Shown here one piece after another: positions 1-21,139 of a DNA stretch of 64,000 nucleotides. Within the stretch, counting starts at the first letter, position 1, and each line of letters starts with the position of its first letter. The notes below the pieces were generated by a model that was given only the letters and a program-made list of their open reading frames with translations, did not search any database and was not told the origin of the DNA. The translations under genes were made by a program, and so were the position numbers. Source of the DNA: Diadophis punctatus similis. Lineage: Eukaryota; Chordata; Lepidosauria; Squamata; Dipsadidae. The stretch is taken from assembly GCA_023053685.1 (NCBI GenBank), contig JALIGW010000001.1:161126547-161190546 (forward strand), given 5' to 3'.

Positions 1-350
1 TAAGGCCAATAGACTTCTTGGCATTGAGTGTCATACTGGCTTTATGGAGGGCTCCGGACAAAAGAAGTAGGTTTTCTTAAGAGCCTGGTGGACTTCTCTG
101 CTAATAAGACTAGGTCAACAGCAGAGGCTATGCTGTTATCCGATGGCCATCAAAGTCATACCCAACGCTGGATAGTGAAACTTTAACAATATCTTCAACG
201 ACCATAGTAAAGAGGAGCGGAGACAAAGGATCGCCTTGCTGGACTCCATTGCCACATGTGCTGGTAGTTCCTGCAAGTTGCACAGTGGATGACTCATACA
301 TAACCACGTTTCTACTACTGCTCCATTCTCTGAAAGAAATAGTAATATTA
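1..350 (-). mobile_element. Degenerate non-LTR retrotransposon (LINE) reverse-transcriptase fragment, possibly R2-like
   Basis: On the minus strand one frame reads GVQQGDPLSPLLFTMVVEDI, a reverse-transcriptase motif. It is followed, after a stop and frameshift, by remnants of a YADD-type active-site block (AVDLVLLAE) and LNAKKS. The pattern resembles R2-type RTs more than CR1. It is cut by the window edge and clearly dead. It lies in an MCM3 intron. Confidence 0.65.
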
Positions 351-399
351 TCCCATCTCCTACAGAAAAGCCAAGATAATTAACTCGGAAGTTAACAAC

Positions 400-1074
400 A
401 TCCCCCCCTCTTTCTCAAAACACTACCCATAATCTTTGCAAAGTAATAAGATTTCATAAAAAAAAATTAATATTTGAAAGAAAATATCTTGTTGCTTTTA
501 AATCTTAATGTGAGATTAACCAATTCTAGCAAAGTTTCAGGTATTATAGGAAGGTCCTGGACTATCACACAATTAGCGCTAGGTGGCTAAAAAACACAAC
601 AGTCCCTGATCATGATGCTGCAACAAAATGAAGGTGGGTTGTCATTGCCGCCCACTGGGGTGAGTTTTATTTTCCAATCTGACCTAAAGTCCTGGAGTTC
701 CTGGTACTTTCCTGTTCAATTCATAACTAGGACTAACCCTACTTATTTTACAATCCAAAGCATGACAGGATTTTGAGCTATTTTATCTATAATATACATT
801 AGATGTATTTATGAAGGATTTGATATCCTCACTCTTTTGTGCTAAATAATATTCTACTCACCATACCAGCAGCAGCCCAAATGACAAAAAATAAGAGGGA
901 ATTGTCTTGCCTGCCCATTTCAAATTTAGCCCAATTCACTCTGGCTAGAGATTTAATTTGTTAGCATAATACTGCATCACTAGGCCACTGTTTACTTATA
1001 CCTCAAGCTCTTTGTTCACTGCTATTCAAATTTTCAAAATAGACAGAAAGCAACTCATCAATAGTAGGCATAAA
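400..1074. other. MCM3 intronic sequence without recognisable features
   Basis: AT-rich intron DNA. I see no exon, known repeat consensus or structured RNA here. Confidence 0.6.
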
Positions 1075-1075
1075 T

Positions 1076-12632
<11,557 letters not shown>

Positions 12633-12699
12633 CTCAGACTCGAGATCAATTCCTCCCTAGGAATTGCTTTTGCTTCTACGCCTAACAGGCAACCTCACT

Positions 12700-12880
12700 A
12701 CGGCTCTTCCTTACAACTCTACTTGGCGCGAAAACTTGACCCTTTTTCCCGCCAAACGGCACGGCGACTCTGCCGTCTCCCCGCCCCCGACGTTGCATGG
12801 TTATTGCACCTAGCGACCAATAAAATCGCGTATATTTTACTCTACTGGCGCGAACGTTCCGAAATAATCGCCAATCAATG
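12700..12880 (-). promoter_or_regulatory. MCM3 promoter region with E2F-like and CCAAT motifs
   Basis: Upstream of the MCM3 ATG there is a TTTCCCGCCAAA site (12745-12756), a TTGGCGCGAAAA site (12723-12734), a weaker TGGCGCGAA (12846-12854) and CCAAT boxes at 12817-12821 and 12871-12875. These match E2F and NF-Y consensus sequences, and MCM genes are established E2F targets. No TATA box is evident at a useful position. Transcription start is not resolved. Confidence 0.7.
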
Positions 12881-12899
12881 AAGAGAAGGCTATGTGGGT

Positions 12900-13905
12900 G
12901 AGTTCGATGCGTGTATATTTTGGCGAAAGGTATTGTGGGAACTGTAGTGTCTGAAACTCAATTATTCGGGTTTTGGTTTGAATTGTCATTTTTTTCCATT
13001 TATAAACTAAAGTCTCACTTGGGAGAACTATGGTTCCCCCACCTAAATGTAAAGAGAAAAAAGCACACGGGAGATACAATACTTTCTTTAGAGAGACCAA
13101 AAAAGTTTATTCTTCAATGGTACAGTCGACCGGAAAAGGCGGAGTGACTTTGCTTTCCATATGTATAATCGGAAGCGTAGTTTATGTATATCTTAATTCA
13201 AACTTGTGTTCATGAAATATTATGGTATAATGATAAAAAATAGTGTTTCAACATTGTAATTCAAACAGGGAAATTTCTACAAAAAACAAGCTTGCAATTT
13301 TAATGTTGTGTTATTTCAGCTTTTCTCAAGCATTTTAAAGTCACCTTCGGGTGTTCAGTAGTACTGCAAAACTCATTACAAAATCAAGAGGTATCTAAAA
13401 CTTACAGAGTTTTTCATTGTGATTAACCCTTAATGTAAGTATTAGAACTGATCTGCAAAGATTCGGATACCTTGTTGGGAATGGAATTTAGAAAATCCAA
13501 ATTGCTTGCTGCCATCTAGGAGCCGTTTGGATTTTTGAACCCCTTATTCAAGATTTCGCAATTCTTAGCCCAAATTTGTCTTTGAATAAAAAAGAACAAG
13601 ATGGGGGAAAATAACCTTTATTTCTATGTACTGTAGCAGCTAGCTACCTAAGTGAAACCATCAGCAATATTTCCAGTTCTCTAAAATTAGTTCTCAGTTC
13701 CTCTCCAGGAGGGGGAGCATTTCTTCATCTGTTTCTGTTTAAAATTTTAATTTGTATGGGAAAAGGCCAAAGGACAGCTCTTCAGAGTCAAACCCAACTG
13801 GAGGATGGAGGATATCAGAACCATATTAATTGGAAAGAAAAATTACTTCCTTTTTTCTCTAATACCTCATTCCTGATCTTATCAAACTGCCTCCATATCT
13901 TATTC
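12900..13905. other. Intergenic DNA upstream of MCM3, no recognisable feature
   Basis: Mixed-composition sequence beyond the MCM3 promoter. I see no gene, RNA or transposon end I can name. Confidence 0.5.
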
Positions 13906-14990
13906 TACATCAGGGTTGTGTTCAACCTTGGGGGAGTGGGGGAGTGGCTAGGGGGCGTGGCCATGGCCAGCTCGATGTCACTCGTGGGGGGGCACCTGGG
14001 GGGGCTGGGAGGGATCCATTGTCTCCAGCAGAGGAAGGTGAGCCTAGGGAGACTGCCAAACCCTTGTCCTCTAGAGGAGCCTTGCCGTCCCTCTCAGGCC
14101 ACGTGGAGGACTCCCCGGATGGCGGCGCAGGCTGTCAAGAGTCCTAGGCAGTGGAGGGCAGGCGCCCAGCCCAGCCCTCAAGCACCCAGGGTACCAGGAC
14201 CCCACAGCCCAACCCAGCCCAGCCCCACTTCCCTGAGGGAGTGCCCAGTTGCTCTTACCTCCTCCTCAAGGCTGCTACTGCTTTTCTCACTCTCCTTGGC
14301 CAGGTTGCTCATGGTCTGTGTGGGAGGGCAAAGTCAGGGTGGCCCCACTCCCTCTCCATGCAAGGAGACCCGGCTTTGTAACCAAAGTATCCTTAGCGAT
14401 AGGATGGGAGACCACCAGGAGAGGTCAGGAGGAGGAGACAAGGGGATGGCGAAAGGGTAGCAGGATTGCTGGTGGCCAAGTGCTAAGGCAGGACTTCCTT
14501 CAGATCTTCCCTCCCTCTCATTAAATCTCTCTCCCTTCCTTCCTTCCTTCCTTCCTTCCTTCCTTCCTTCCTTCCTTCCTTCCTTCCTTCCTTCCTTCCT
14601 TCCTTCCTTCCTTTCCTTCCTTCCTTCCTTTTCCTTCCCTCTTCATTCTCCTTTCTTCTTCCTTCCCCTCTTTCCTTCTTTTTCCTTCCTTGCTCTCTTC
14701 CCATCTTCCCATCTTTTTCTTTGTCTTTACTCTTTCGCTTTCTCCTTTCCTGTCCCCTCATGGATGCTCAAATGCAAAAGGGGAAACATTTCTTGATGCC
14801 TCCTTGCTTTGTGATCAAATGCCACTTTTGCTAGTAGTTTGTTTTGCTAGCACTCTGCCAGCGAAAACGGAGCTGGGGAGGGGGCACGTGCGGCCCTCTC
14901 GAGCTCTGTTTGCAGCCGTGATGACCTCCTGCAGCCCTCTGCCAGCGAAAACAGAGCTCTGATAAACAATTGGGTGGGAGATCACTAGGA
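13906..14990. repeat. GC-rich repeat block with (CCTT)n microsatellite
   Basis: A G-rich segment (13915-14500) is followed by about 110 bases of CCTT units (14531-14641) grading into imperfect CT-rich sequence. GCCAGCGAAAACGGAGCT at about 14859 recurs nearly unchanged at about 14942, in a style seen in snake hAT elements, but no paired termini were found. The open frames here are low-complexity artefacts. Confidence 0.6.
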
Positions 14991-15070
14991 AATCACAGAA
15001 TTATAAGCTAGACTGAGACAAGGAAAAAAGTTCCCAGGAAACACCAAATACAAACCAAATTCTGATAGAA

Positions 15071-15140
15071 CAAAATATTTGTAGCTCAGGATTGAACTCT
15101 GTGGTCCTTGGTACTCTCTGAGCTTACCTGTGCAAACAAA
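15071..15140 (+). repeat. Fragment resembling a Penelope terminal repeat
   Basis: GTAGCTCAGGATTGAACTCT and the following TACTCTCTGAGCTTA resemble the block at 56384-56440 in EFHC1 intron 1. The family assignment follows from that pairing and is tentative. Confidence 0.35.
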
Positions 15141-15559
15141 GAACCTGGAAATATTTGTACTACAATGAGGGAAAGAGGTATAATGACTATTATCTTCATA
15201 GCAATAGAATTCAGCAGTGAAGCCTGGAGCAACAGTAGCACCTTTAAAAACCAGTTATGGGTGTTTGCATTACAATTCAGCTCATGTTTAAGAAACAGGA
15301 TAACATCCATTATTTTTCACCTGCTAGGTTTACACTGAAAATAGCCTGGTGTGTTGAAAGATTTTATTTGGAAGAATCATAAAATGGTCTTGTATGCAAT
15401 TATAGTGCCTTCAAGTCAATCTTGACTCTTTGAAACTGCCTGGACTGGTCCCTGCAGTTTTCTTGGTAAGTTTTTTCCCCAAAGTAGTTTGTTTCCTAGG
15501 CCTGAGATAGATTGACTGGCCTAAGGCCATCCATCTTGTTTTGTGCCTAGGGCAGAACT

Positions 15560-15803
15560 CAGGGGTGGGTTCCTCCCGGTTCGGACAGGTTCAGGCAAAC
15601 TGGTAGTACTAGTGACCCACTGGTGATGTCATGATGACATCACCGACCCAGTTTGGTCGGTGCCGGTCCGTGGGTGCTGCCATCTTTAAAAAAAAATTTT
15701 TCCTGAACTTTTTTAAAAAATTGTTTTCATCTGAGCATGCGCAGAAGCTGAGTTTCCGGCACTGTGCATGTGGTCGCCATCTTGTTTTTGGCTTTTTTTT
15801 TTT

Positions 15804-15863
<60 letters not shown>

Positions 15864-15970
15864 TCAGGATTTTTTGCCACTGCGCATGCGTGTGCGCGCA
15901 AAGTGTGCGTGTGCCCACGTGGCATGGGAGGAAGCAAACCGGCAGCGAGGTAAGTAAGAACCCACCCCTG
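15560..15970. mobile_element. hAT-type MITE, 411 bp, with perfect 8-base target duplication
   Basis: Starts CAGGGGTGGGTTC and ends GAACCCACCCCTG, exact inverted copies. Flanked on both sides by GCAGAACT (15552-15559 and 15971-15978). Contains a (TTTA)n tract and CG-rich sequence, but no coding region. Confidence 0.9.
15803..15862. repeat. (TTTA)n microsatellite inside the hAT element
   Basis: About fifteen TTTA/ATTT units after a poly-T run. Confidence 0.95.
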
Positions 15971-16365
15971 GCAGAACTAGAACTTACCATCTCCCAGTTT
16001 CTAGCCTGGTACCTGGCTCTTGTAAGCATTTATAATGCTCTATTTATTACTGAGGAGAGGAAGTGAGGCACCTAATTGATGGCCAGATATGTCAGAGGAT
16101 GCCCGTGTCAGAAGATACTCTATGGTTTTCCTTCGGTGTCTATATAGTCTCTTCATACACATCATCTAATTGTCAGTCCAATCAGATTTGTTGATTTTTT
16201 TTTAGTTGTTGGTCTTTATTAAGAAGGTCCTCAAAATACTGGGCTCTTAATGATACATTCCTCAATGGATATGGTGGTCTTTAATGGTATGTTCCTCAAA
16301 AGGTTGTTGAAACTATTTTCTTGTGTATCTTGCACATTTGCCAGTTTGCTTTCCTCATTTGGAAA

Positions 16366-16570
16366 ACCAATTTGCTGTAGTGGTTAAGGCCTCCAGCTAG
16401 TAACTGGAAAATTTGTGAGTTGTAGTCCTGCCTTAAGCATGAAGCCAGATGGGTCACCTTGGGACACCTTGGGAAGGCAAGGATAAACCACTTCCACAAG
16501 TCTTGACAAGAAACCAGCAGGGACTTGTCCAGGCAGTCACCAGGAGTCTATTTGACTCAAAGAAACAAAA
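16366..16570 (+). mobile_element. MIR-like SINE, diverged copy
   Basis: Shares the order ...AAGCCAGATGGGTCACCTTG, AACCAGCAGGGACTTGTCCA, GGCAGTCACCAGGAGTC with the better copy at 36896-37112. Confidence 0.55.
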
Positions 16571-16729
16571 TAGTGATTATTTCCTCATTTGGGCATTTCA
16601 CTTTCTAAACAAAGTACTCTTTTCCTTGTAACTTGACACTGTCCCCCATGCATCTCTTTTTAAAGCTGATAGTATGTTTTCTAATCCATGGTAACTATTC
16701 AACTTTACCTTTTATTATTATATAAAGGG

Positions 16730-16995
16730 TGTTGGAATATTCATGACTGGGAGAGCCATGTGATTGAGTCAGCCAATCAGGCTGAAGTGTTAATTGAGCA
16801 TGTCCAGAAACTTAGCAAGAAGAAGGGTGTGGTTTAGTCTGTCCACCATTAAAGCTTGCTGTGAAAACATCTCAACATGTGATCTGAAACAAAGTGTGGT
16901 ATTGTTAATGTTTTATTCTACTTATAAAGAAGTTATTTGAATCAGCAAAATGCAGTTATCTTTTGAAGCTTCTGATTTATTGCGTAACTCTGACA
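16730..16995 (+). repeat. 5' LTR of the copia element
   Basis: 266 bases, TG...CA ends, preceded by target duplication AAGGG. Followed immediately by the primer-binding site. Confidence 0.93.
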
Positions 16996-17009
16996 GGTTA
17001 TGGGCCCAG
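16996..17009 (+). promoter_or_regulatory. Copia primer-binding site (initiator tRNA-Met, half-tRNA type)
   Basis: GGTTATGGGCCCAG is the exact complement of the anticodon stem-loop segment CUGGGCCCAUAACC of vertebrate initiator tRNA-Met, not of the tRNA 3' end. Internal half-tRNA priming is known for Drosophila copia. Confidence 0.8.
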
Positions 17010-17112
17010 GAATCGCTCAAGAAGTAAAGTTAAAAACTGCATTGTAATTTAAAGCTGATAAGAAGCTGTCTGTGTTGTTAAAGGAACAGGCAGAGAAGAA
17101 TAATAAAGCAGG

Positions 17113-17562
17113 ATGGCTGCTGCTATGGAATTTAAAGACAGTCCAATACCCAAATTGGGGAAGAAAAATTATTTAATTTGGGCTGCAAAAATGGAATGTT
17201 TTTTGAAAGCAAAAGAATTATGGGACATCGTAGCAGACCCCCCACAAGTGCTTGGAGCAGCAGATCAAAAGGCTCATGACAAAGCTATGGCTTATCTTCT
17301 CTTAAGTCTGGGGGATGATCAATTCTTAAATGTAGCTGAATTAAAGTCTGCAAAAGAAATATGGCAGAAATTGAAAGCAGTACATGTCAATGTTTCTGCG
17401 TGTAATGTGGTCCAACTTTCAAGAAAGCTTTTCAGAATGAGTTTGCAGACAGGAGATTCTATGGAAGATCATTTAATGAAAATGCAGTCTAATTTTCTAG
17501 AATTGGAGGAACGTGGAGTAAAGTTTCCAGAGTCCCAAAAAAGTTTTATTAGTGTTAAATAG
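17113..17562 (+). pseudogene. Copia gag, N-terminal part, cut by a frameshift
   Basis: Codes for the first 149 residues of the element's structural protein, which packages the retrotransposon RNA. The copia-type Gag signature is visible: KLGKKNYLIWAAKMECFLKA near the start, then KSAKEIWQKLKAVH and MEDHLMKMQSNFLELEERG. The frame ends at a stop just after a run of six A at 17537-17542. Gag sequence continues in another frame that overlaps it by about ten bases. The start ATG lies about 120 bases after the 5' LTR. The break is either a one-base indel in the homopolymer, a sequencing error, or a frameshift site. Mutation is more likely because the break falls mid-domain. Confidence 0.85.
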
Positions 17563-20500
17563 TTTGGATCAGAGCTGGGAGACTGTATCAGCTATTTTTG
17601 AAAGTAAGCCAGAAGCAGATTTGAATTTGGAGGCTTTGAAATCGTGTTTATTGAATGAATATGAGAAAAGGCTTTTCAGCCATGCTGATGGAAAATTCCA
17701 CAGGCGGGGGCCCAACAAGGAGTACAGTGGAAACTTACAGCAAGTCTCCAGCAAAATTTTCCACAGGCTGCCTATCTCTAGCAACAGCCGAGGTGTCTGC
17801 AGAGATGAGGAGAGCAGAGGCAGGAGAGATCAAGTTACACAGCCACAATTCTGCAAGCAAGATAAGAAAGCATGTTTCATTTGTGGAGAAACCAATCATC
17901 TGCAGAAAAGCTGTACACAGAGAAGAAATATGCAAGACAAGAGACATTATTTGCAAGGACAGATTGCAGTTGCAAAAGTTTGTTATAATAACAATAGAGA
18001 CAAATGGTTGATTGACAGTGGGGCTAGTCAAACAATTGTTAATAATTCTGACTTATTTTCCAGATTTTTCCCAGAAAACAATGAAGAAGTGGCCTTAGCC
18101 AATGGTCAAAAGGCTAAAATCATTGGAAGAGGCGATGTGCAAATTCCATATTTGGAATCCAGGTTTACTGATGTGTTATGTGTACCTGAAATGGAGCATA
18201 ATTTGTTAAGTGTGTCTAGTTTAGACAAGCAAGGTTATGAAACCACATTTGTTAATGGGAAGTGTTTCATCCAAAGAAATGGGAATGTTTGTGCACAGGG
18301 CATAAAAGAGGATAATCTTTATGTATTGCAGGGACAAAAGGTGCCACATTGTTCCCAGATATTTAAAAATGTAGCAGAACATAATTTGTGTGTTCATCTT
18401 TTGCACAGACGACTTGGTCATGCTAATTTTAAGGTTGTTCAACAAATGAAAGAATTTGCAGAAGGATTAGATTTGAAGGGATGTAAGGCATATTTGGATT
18501 GTGCAGTATGCAAAGCATCGAAATCTAAAGCATTCCCAGTGAGCAAGTTTAGCACAAGACAAACCACAAGAGCTCTAGAACTGGTTCATGCTGATTTAAT
18601 TGGGCCTATGCAAGCCAGTTTGGGAGGAGCAAAGTATGCGCTGGTCATTGTGGATGACTACAGCAGGTTTGGGTTTTGCTACTTACTTAAGAGTAAAACA
18701 GAGGTGCTACAGCAATTTAAGCAATGGTTAAGTTTTGTAGAGAGAAGGTACAAACAACAGGTATGTCAGTTGCAAACTGACAGAGGTTCTGAATTTATGT
18801 CAACAAATTTTCAACAATGGTTGAGACAATTGGGAATAAGACACAGGCGCACAAATCCTTACACACCGGGGGAGAACGGAGTGGCTGAAAAGAGGAATGG
18901 TGTTTTGCAAACAATGAAAGACTCATTACTGGAGGATTCTGGTATGAGCAGGTCATATTGGGGTGAAGCCATACTGACTGCCAATTATTTAGTAAATAGG
19001 TTGTGGAGTTCATCCATCAATAATACTCCATATGCAATGCTATATGGGAGAAAGCCTTCTCTAGCACATTTAAAAATATTTGGAAGTACTGCTTGGGTAC
19101 ATATTCCAAAGGCAATCAGAAGAAAGGGACAACAAAAGGCTAGAAAGCTCAGATTTGTGGGCTATGAGCCAGGCTCAAAAGGGTATCGCTTTAGCGATGG
19201 AAGTAAAAGGATAGTGATTTCAAGATCTGCTAGTTTTGCAGAACAAAATTGGAACAGAATTGATGCAAATTCTGAAAATGTCTCACTTAGTGACGGTGAT
19301 CCACTTAGTGACAATAACTCATGTAATGATGGTGAATCATTTACTGAAGGTGTCAATGTTCAGGGAGGAGAGTCTGAACAAGATATGAAGCCAGAAAAGC
19401 TTGAAACACAAGAACAGGCAATGCCACGTAGGTCAGAGCGTAGGAACAGAGGGGTTCCGCCAGACAGGTATTCTGCCAGTAAAGTTAAAGTGTGTAATGT
19501 GTGGTATGAGCCAAGAAACTATAAGGAAGTATTGGCATTACCAAAAGTTGAACAAGAAAAGTGGAAGGAAGCCATGGATAAAGAGATGAAATCCATGGGA
19601 GATCATGAAGTGTTCACATCTATGACTTTGCCACAGGGTACGAAAGCTGTAGGATGTAAGTGGGTATATAAGAAAAAGGTATTACCCAATAATGAAGTAC
19701 AGTATAAGGCAAGGTTGGTGGCACAAGGTTTTTCTCAATTAAAGAATGTGCACTATGATGAGGTGTTCGCGCCAACTGTAAAAGGTGAGAGCATAAGACT
19801 AGCACTGGCATTAGCATCAGCATACAGGCATAGAATTTGGCATTTTGATATAACCACTGCATTTCTCAATGCTGAATTAGAGGAAGAAATTTATATGGTT
19901 CAAGCGCCAGGGTATGAAAATAAAAAACCTAACATGGTGTATAAATTGAACAAGGCCATTTATGGGCTGAAGCAGTCAGCCAGAAATTGGAATATCTGTT
20001 TAGATACTGCATTGAAAGGTCTTGGGTTCAAGAGTTGCAAAGCTGATGGTTGCATATACACTGGAAAGTTACAAGGTGGGAATTGTCTACTATTAGCATT
20101 TGTGGATGATCTTTGTTTCATTGCAAAGGATGCATCACAAGTTAAAGAATTTGCTAATAAGTTAGAAAAGAAATTTGAATTAAAGAATTTGGGAGAAATA
20201 AAGAATTATCTCGGTGTAGAGATACAAAAAACTGAAAAAGGTGGTTATATTCTCAGTCAAAGGAGAAAAATTGAACAATTATTAGAGAAATATAACATGA
20301 AAGATTGTAATATTGCTCCTACACCTATGAGCACAGATTTTTACAATAGTTTGGGTGAGGACAAAAGTGAAGCCTGTGATCAGGAGATATATCACTCTGC
20401 AATAGGGAGTCTGTTATATCTGTCACAGTGGTCCAGACCAGACATAGCTTGTGCAGTGAGCATCTTAAGTCGCTTTACTGCTACACCTACAAAGTTGCAT

Positions 20501-20773
20501 TGGATGGGTGTGAAAAGAATTCTCAGGTATTTGAAGGGAACTGTGAATTTGGGTCTTCAAATACAGGTCACTGAAGAATTAAAATTGAAATGTTACGTTG
20601 ATAGTGATTATGCAAATGATGTAAAAACCAGAAAGTCTAATTCTGGAATTGTAATAATGTTTGGAGGGGCTTTAATTGGTGGAAGTCCAGAAAACAAACA
20701 ACGGTTGCTATTTCAACTGCGGAAGCAGAGTTTATTGCATTGTCTGAGTTATGTTCTTCAGAGGATAATTTAG
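17552..20773 (+). pseudogene. Copia gag-pol polyprotein (protease, integrase, RT, damaged RNase H)
   Basis: A 1073-codon open frame. In order: Gag remainder; zinc knuckle CFICGETNHLQKSC (about 107-120); aspartic protease LIDSGASQT (about 153); integrase zinc region HRRLGHANF...CAVCKASKSK (about 283-325); integrase core with D, D, E at HADLIGP, QTDRGSEF and ENGVAEKRN (about 347-440); reverse transcriptase with IYGLKQSARNWN and active site FVDD (about 850); RNase H with YVDSDYAND (about 1016). After about 20690 the frame no longer matches the family. The expected RNase H continuation lies in another frame, and about 50-60 codons before the NLADMMTKPL terminus are missing. The product would lack a complete RNase H. 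Confidence 0.92.
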
Positions 20774-20866
20774 CAGACATGATGACCAAACCATTGGGTG
20801 GCGTCCATTATAGGAAATGTTTAAATCCAATAGGTTTGATGTCTCTCCCAGTAATGAAGGGAGGAG

Positions 20867-21132
20867 TGTTGGAATATTCATGACTGGGAGAGCCATGTGA
20901 TTGAGTCAGCCAATCAGGCTGAAGTGTTAATTGAGCATGTCCAGAAACTTAGCAAGAAGAAGGGTGTGGTTTAGTCTGTCCACCATTAAAGCTTGCTGTG
21001 AAAACATCTCAACATGTGATCTGAAACAAAGTGTGGTATTGTTAATGTTTTATTCTACTTATAAAGAAGTTATTTGAATCAGCAAAATGCAGTTATCTTT
21101 TGAAGCTTCTGATTTATTGCGTAACTCTGACA
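20867..21132 (+). repeat. 3' LTR of the copia element
   Basis: 266 bases, apparently identical to the 5' LTR, followed by target duplication AAGGG. Confidence 0.93.
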
Positions 21133-21139
21133 AAGGGAA

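Larger units (their letters stand above)
15396..16012 (-). mobile_element. MIR-like SINE split by a hAT insertion
   Basis: The left part (15396-15559) has AGTGCCTTCAAGTCAATCTT, CTGCCTGGACTGGTCCCTGC and GGCCTAAGGCCATCC. The sequence resumes at 15971 with GCAGAACTAGAACTTACCAT. Together these make one reversed tRNA-headed SINE, of the same family as copies near 29000, 30540 and 36896. Confidence 0.7.
16730..21132 (+). mobile_element. Ty1/copia-type LTR retrotransposon, young but defective
   Basis: Two 266-base LTRs (16730-16995 and 20867-21132) start TGTTGGAATATT and end CTCTGACA, and I find no difference between them by eye. The element is flanked by 5-base duplications AAGGG (16725-16729 and 21133-21137). 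The primer site GGTTATGGGCCCAG directly follows the 5' LTR, and a purine tract (about 20853-20866) precedes the 3' LTR. Gag, protease, integrase, RT and RNase H occur in that order, which defines Ty1/copia (integrase before RT). Two coding lesions make this copy non-autonomous. The identical LTRs indicate a recent insertion. Confidence 0.95.

Noticed and set aside
13756..14460. 234-codon open frame
   Set aside because: G-rich repeat sequence with biased composition. No homology recognised and no splice or promoter context.
14526..14660. CRISPR-like repeat array
   Set aside because: Uniform tetranucleotide microsatellite without spacers, in a vertebrate genome.
14483..14761. Lys/Glu/Gly/Arg-rich open frames on the minus strand
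   Set aside because: Direct translation of the (CCTT)n microsatellite.
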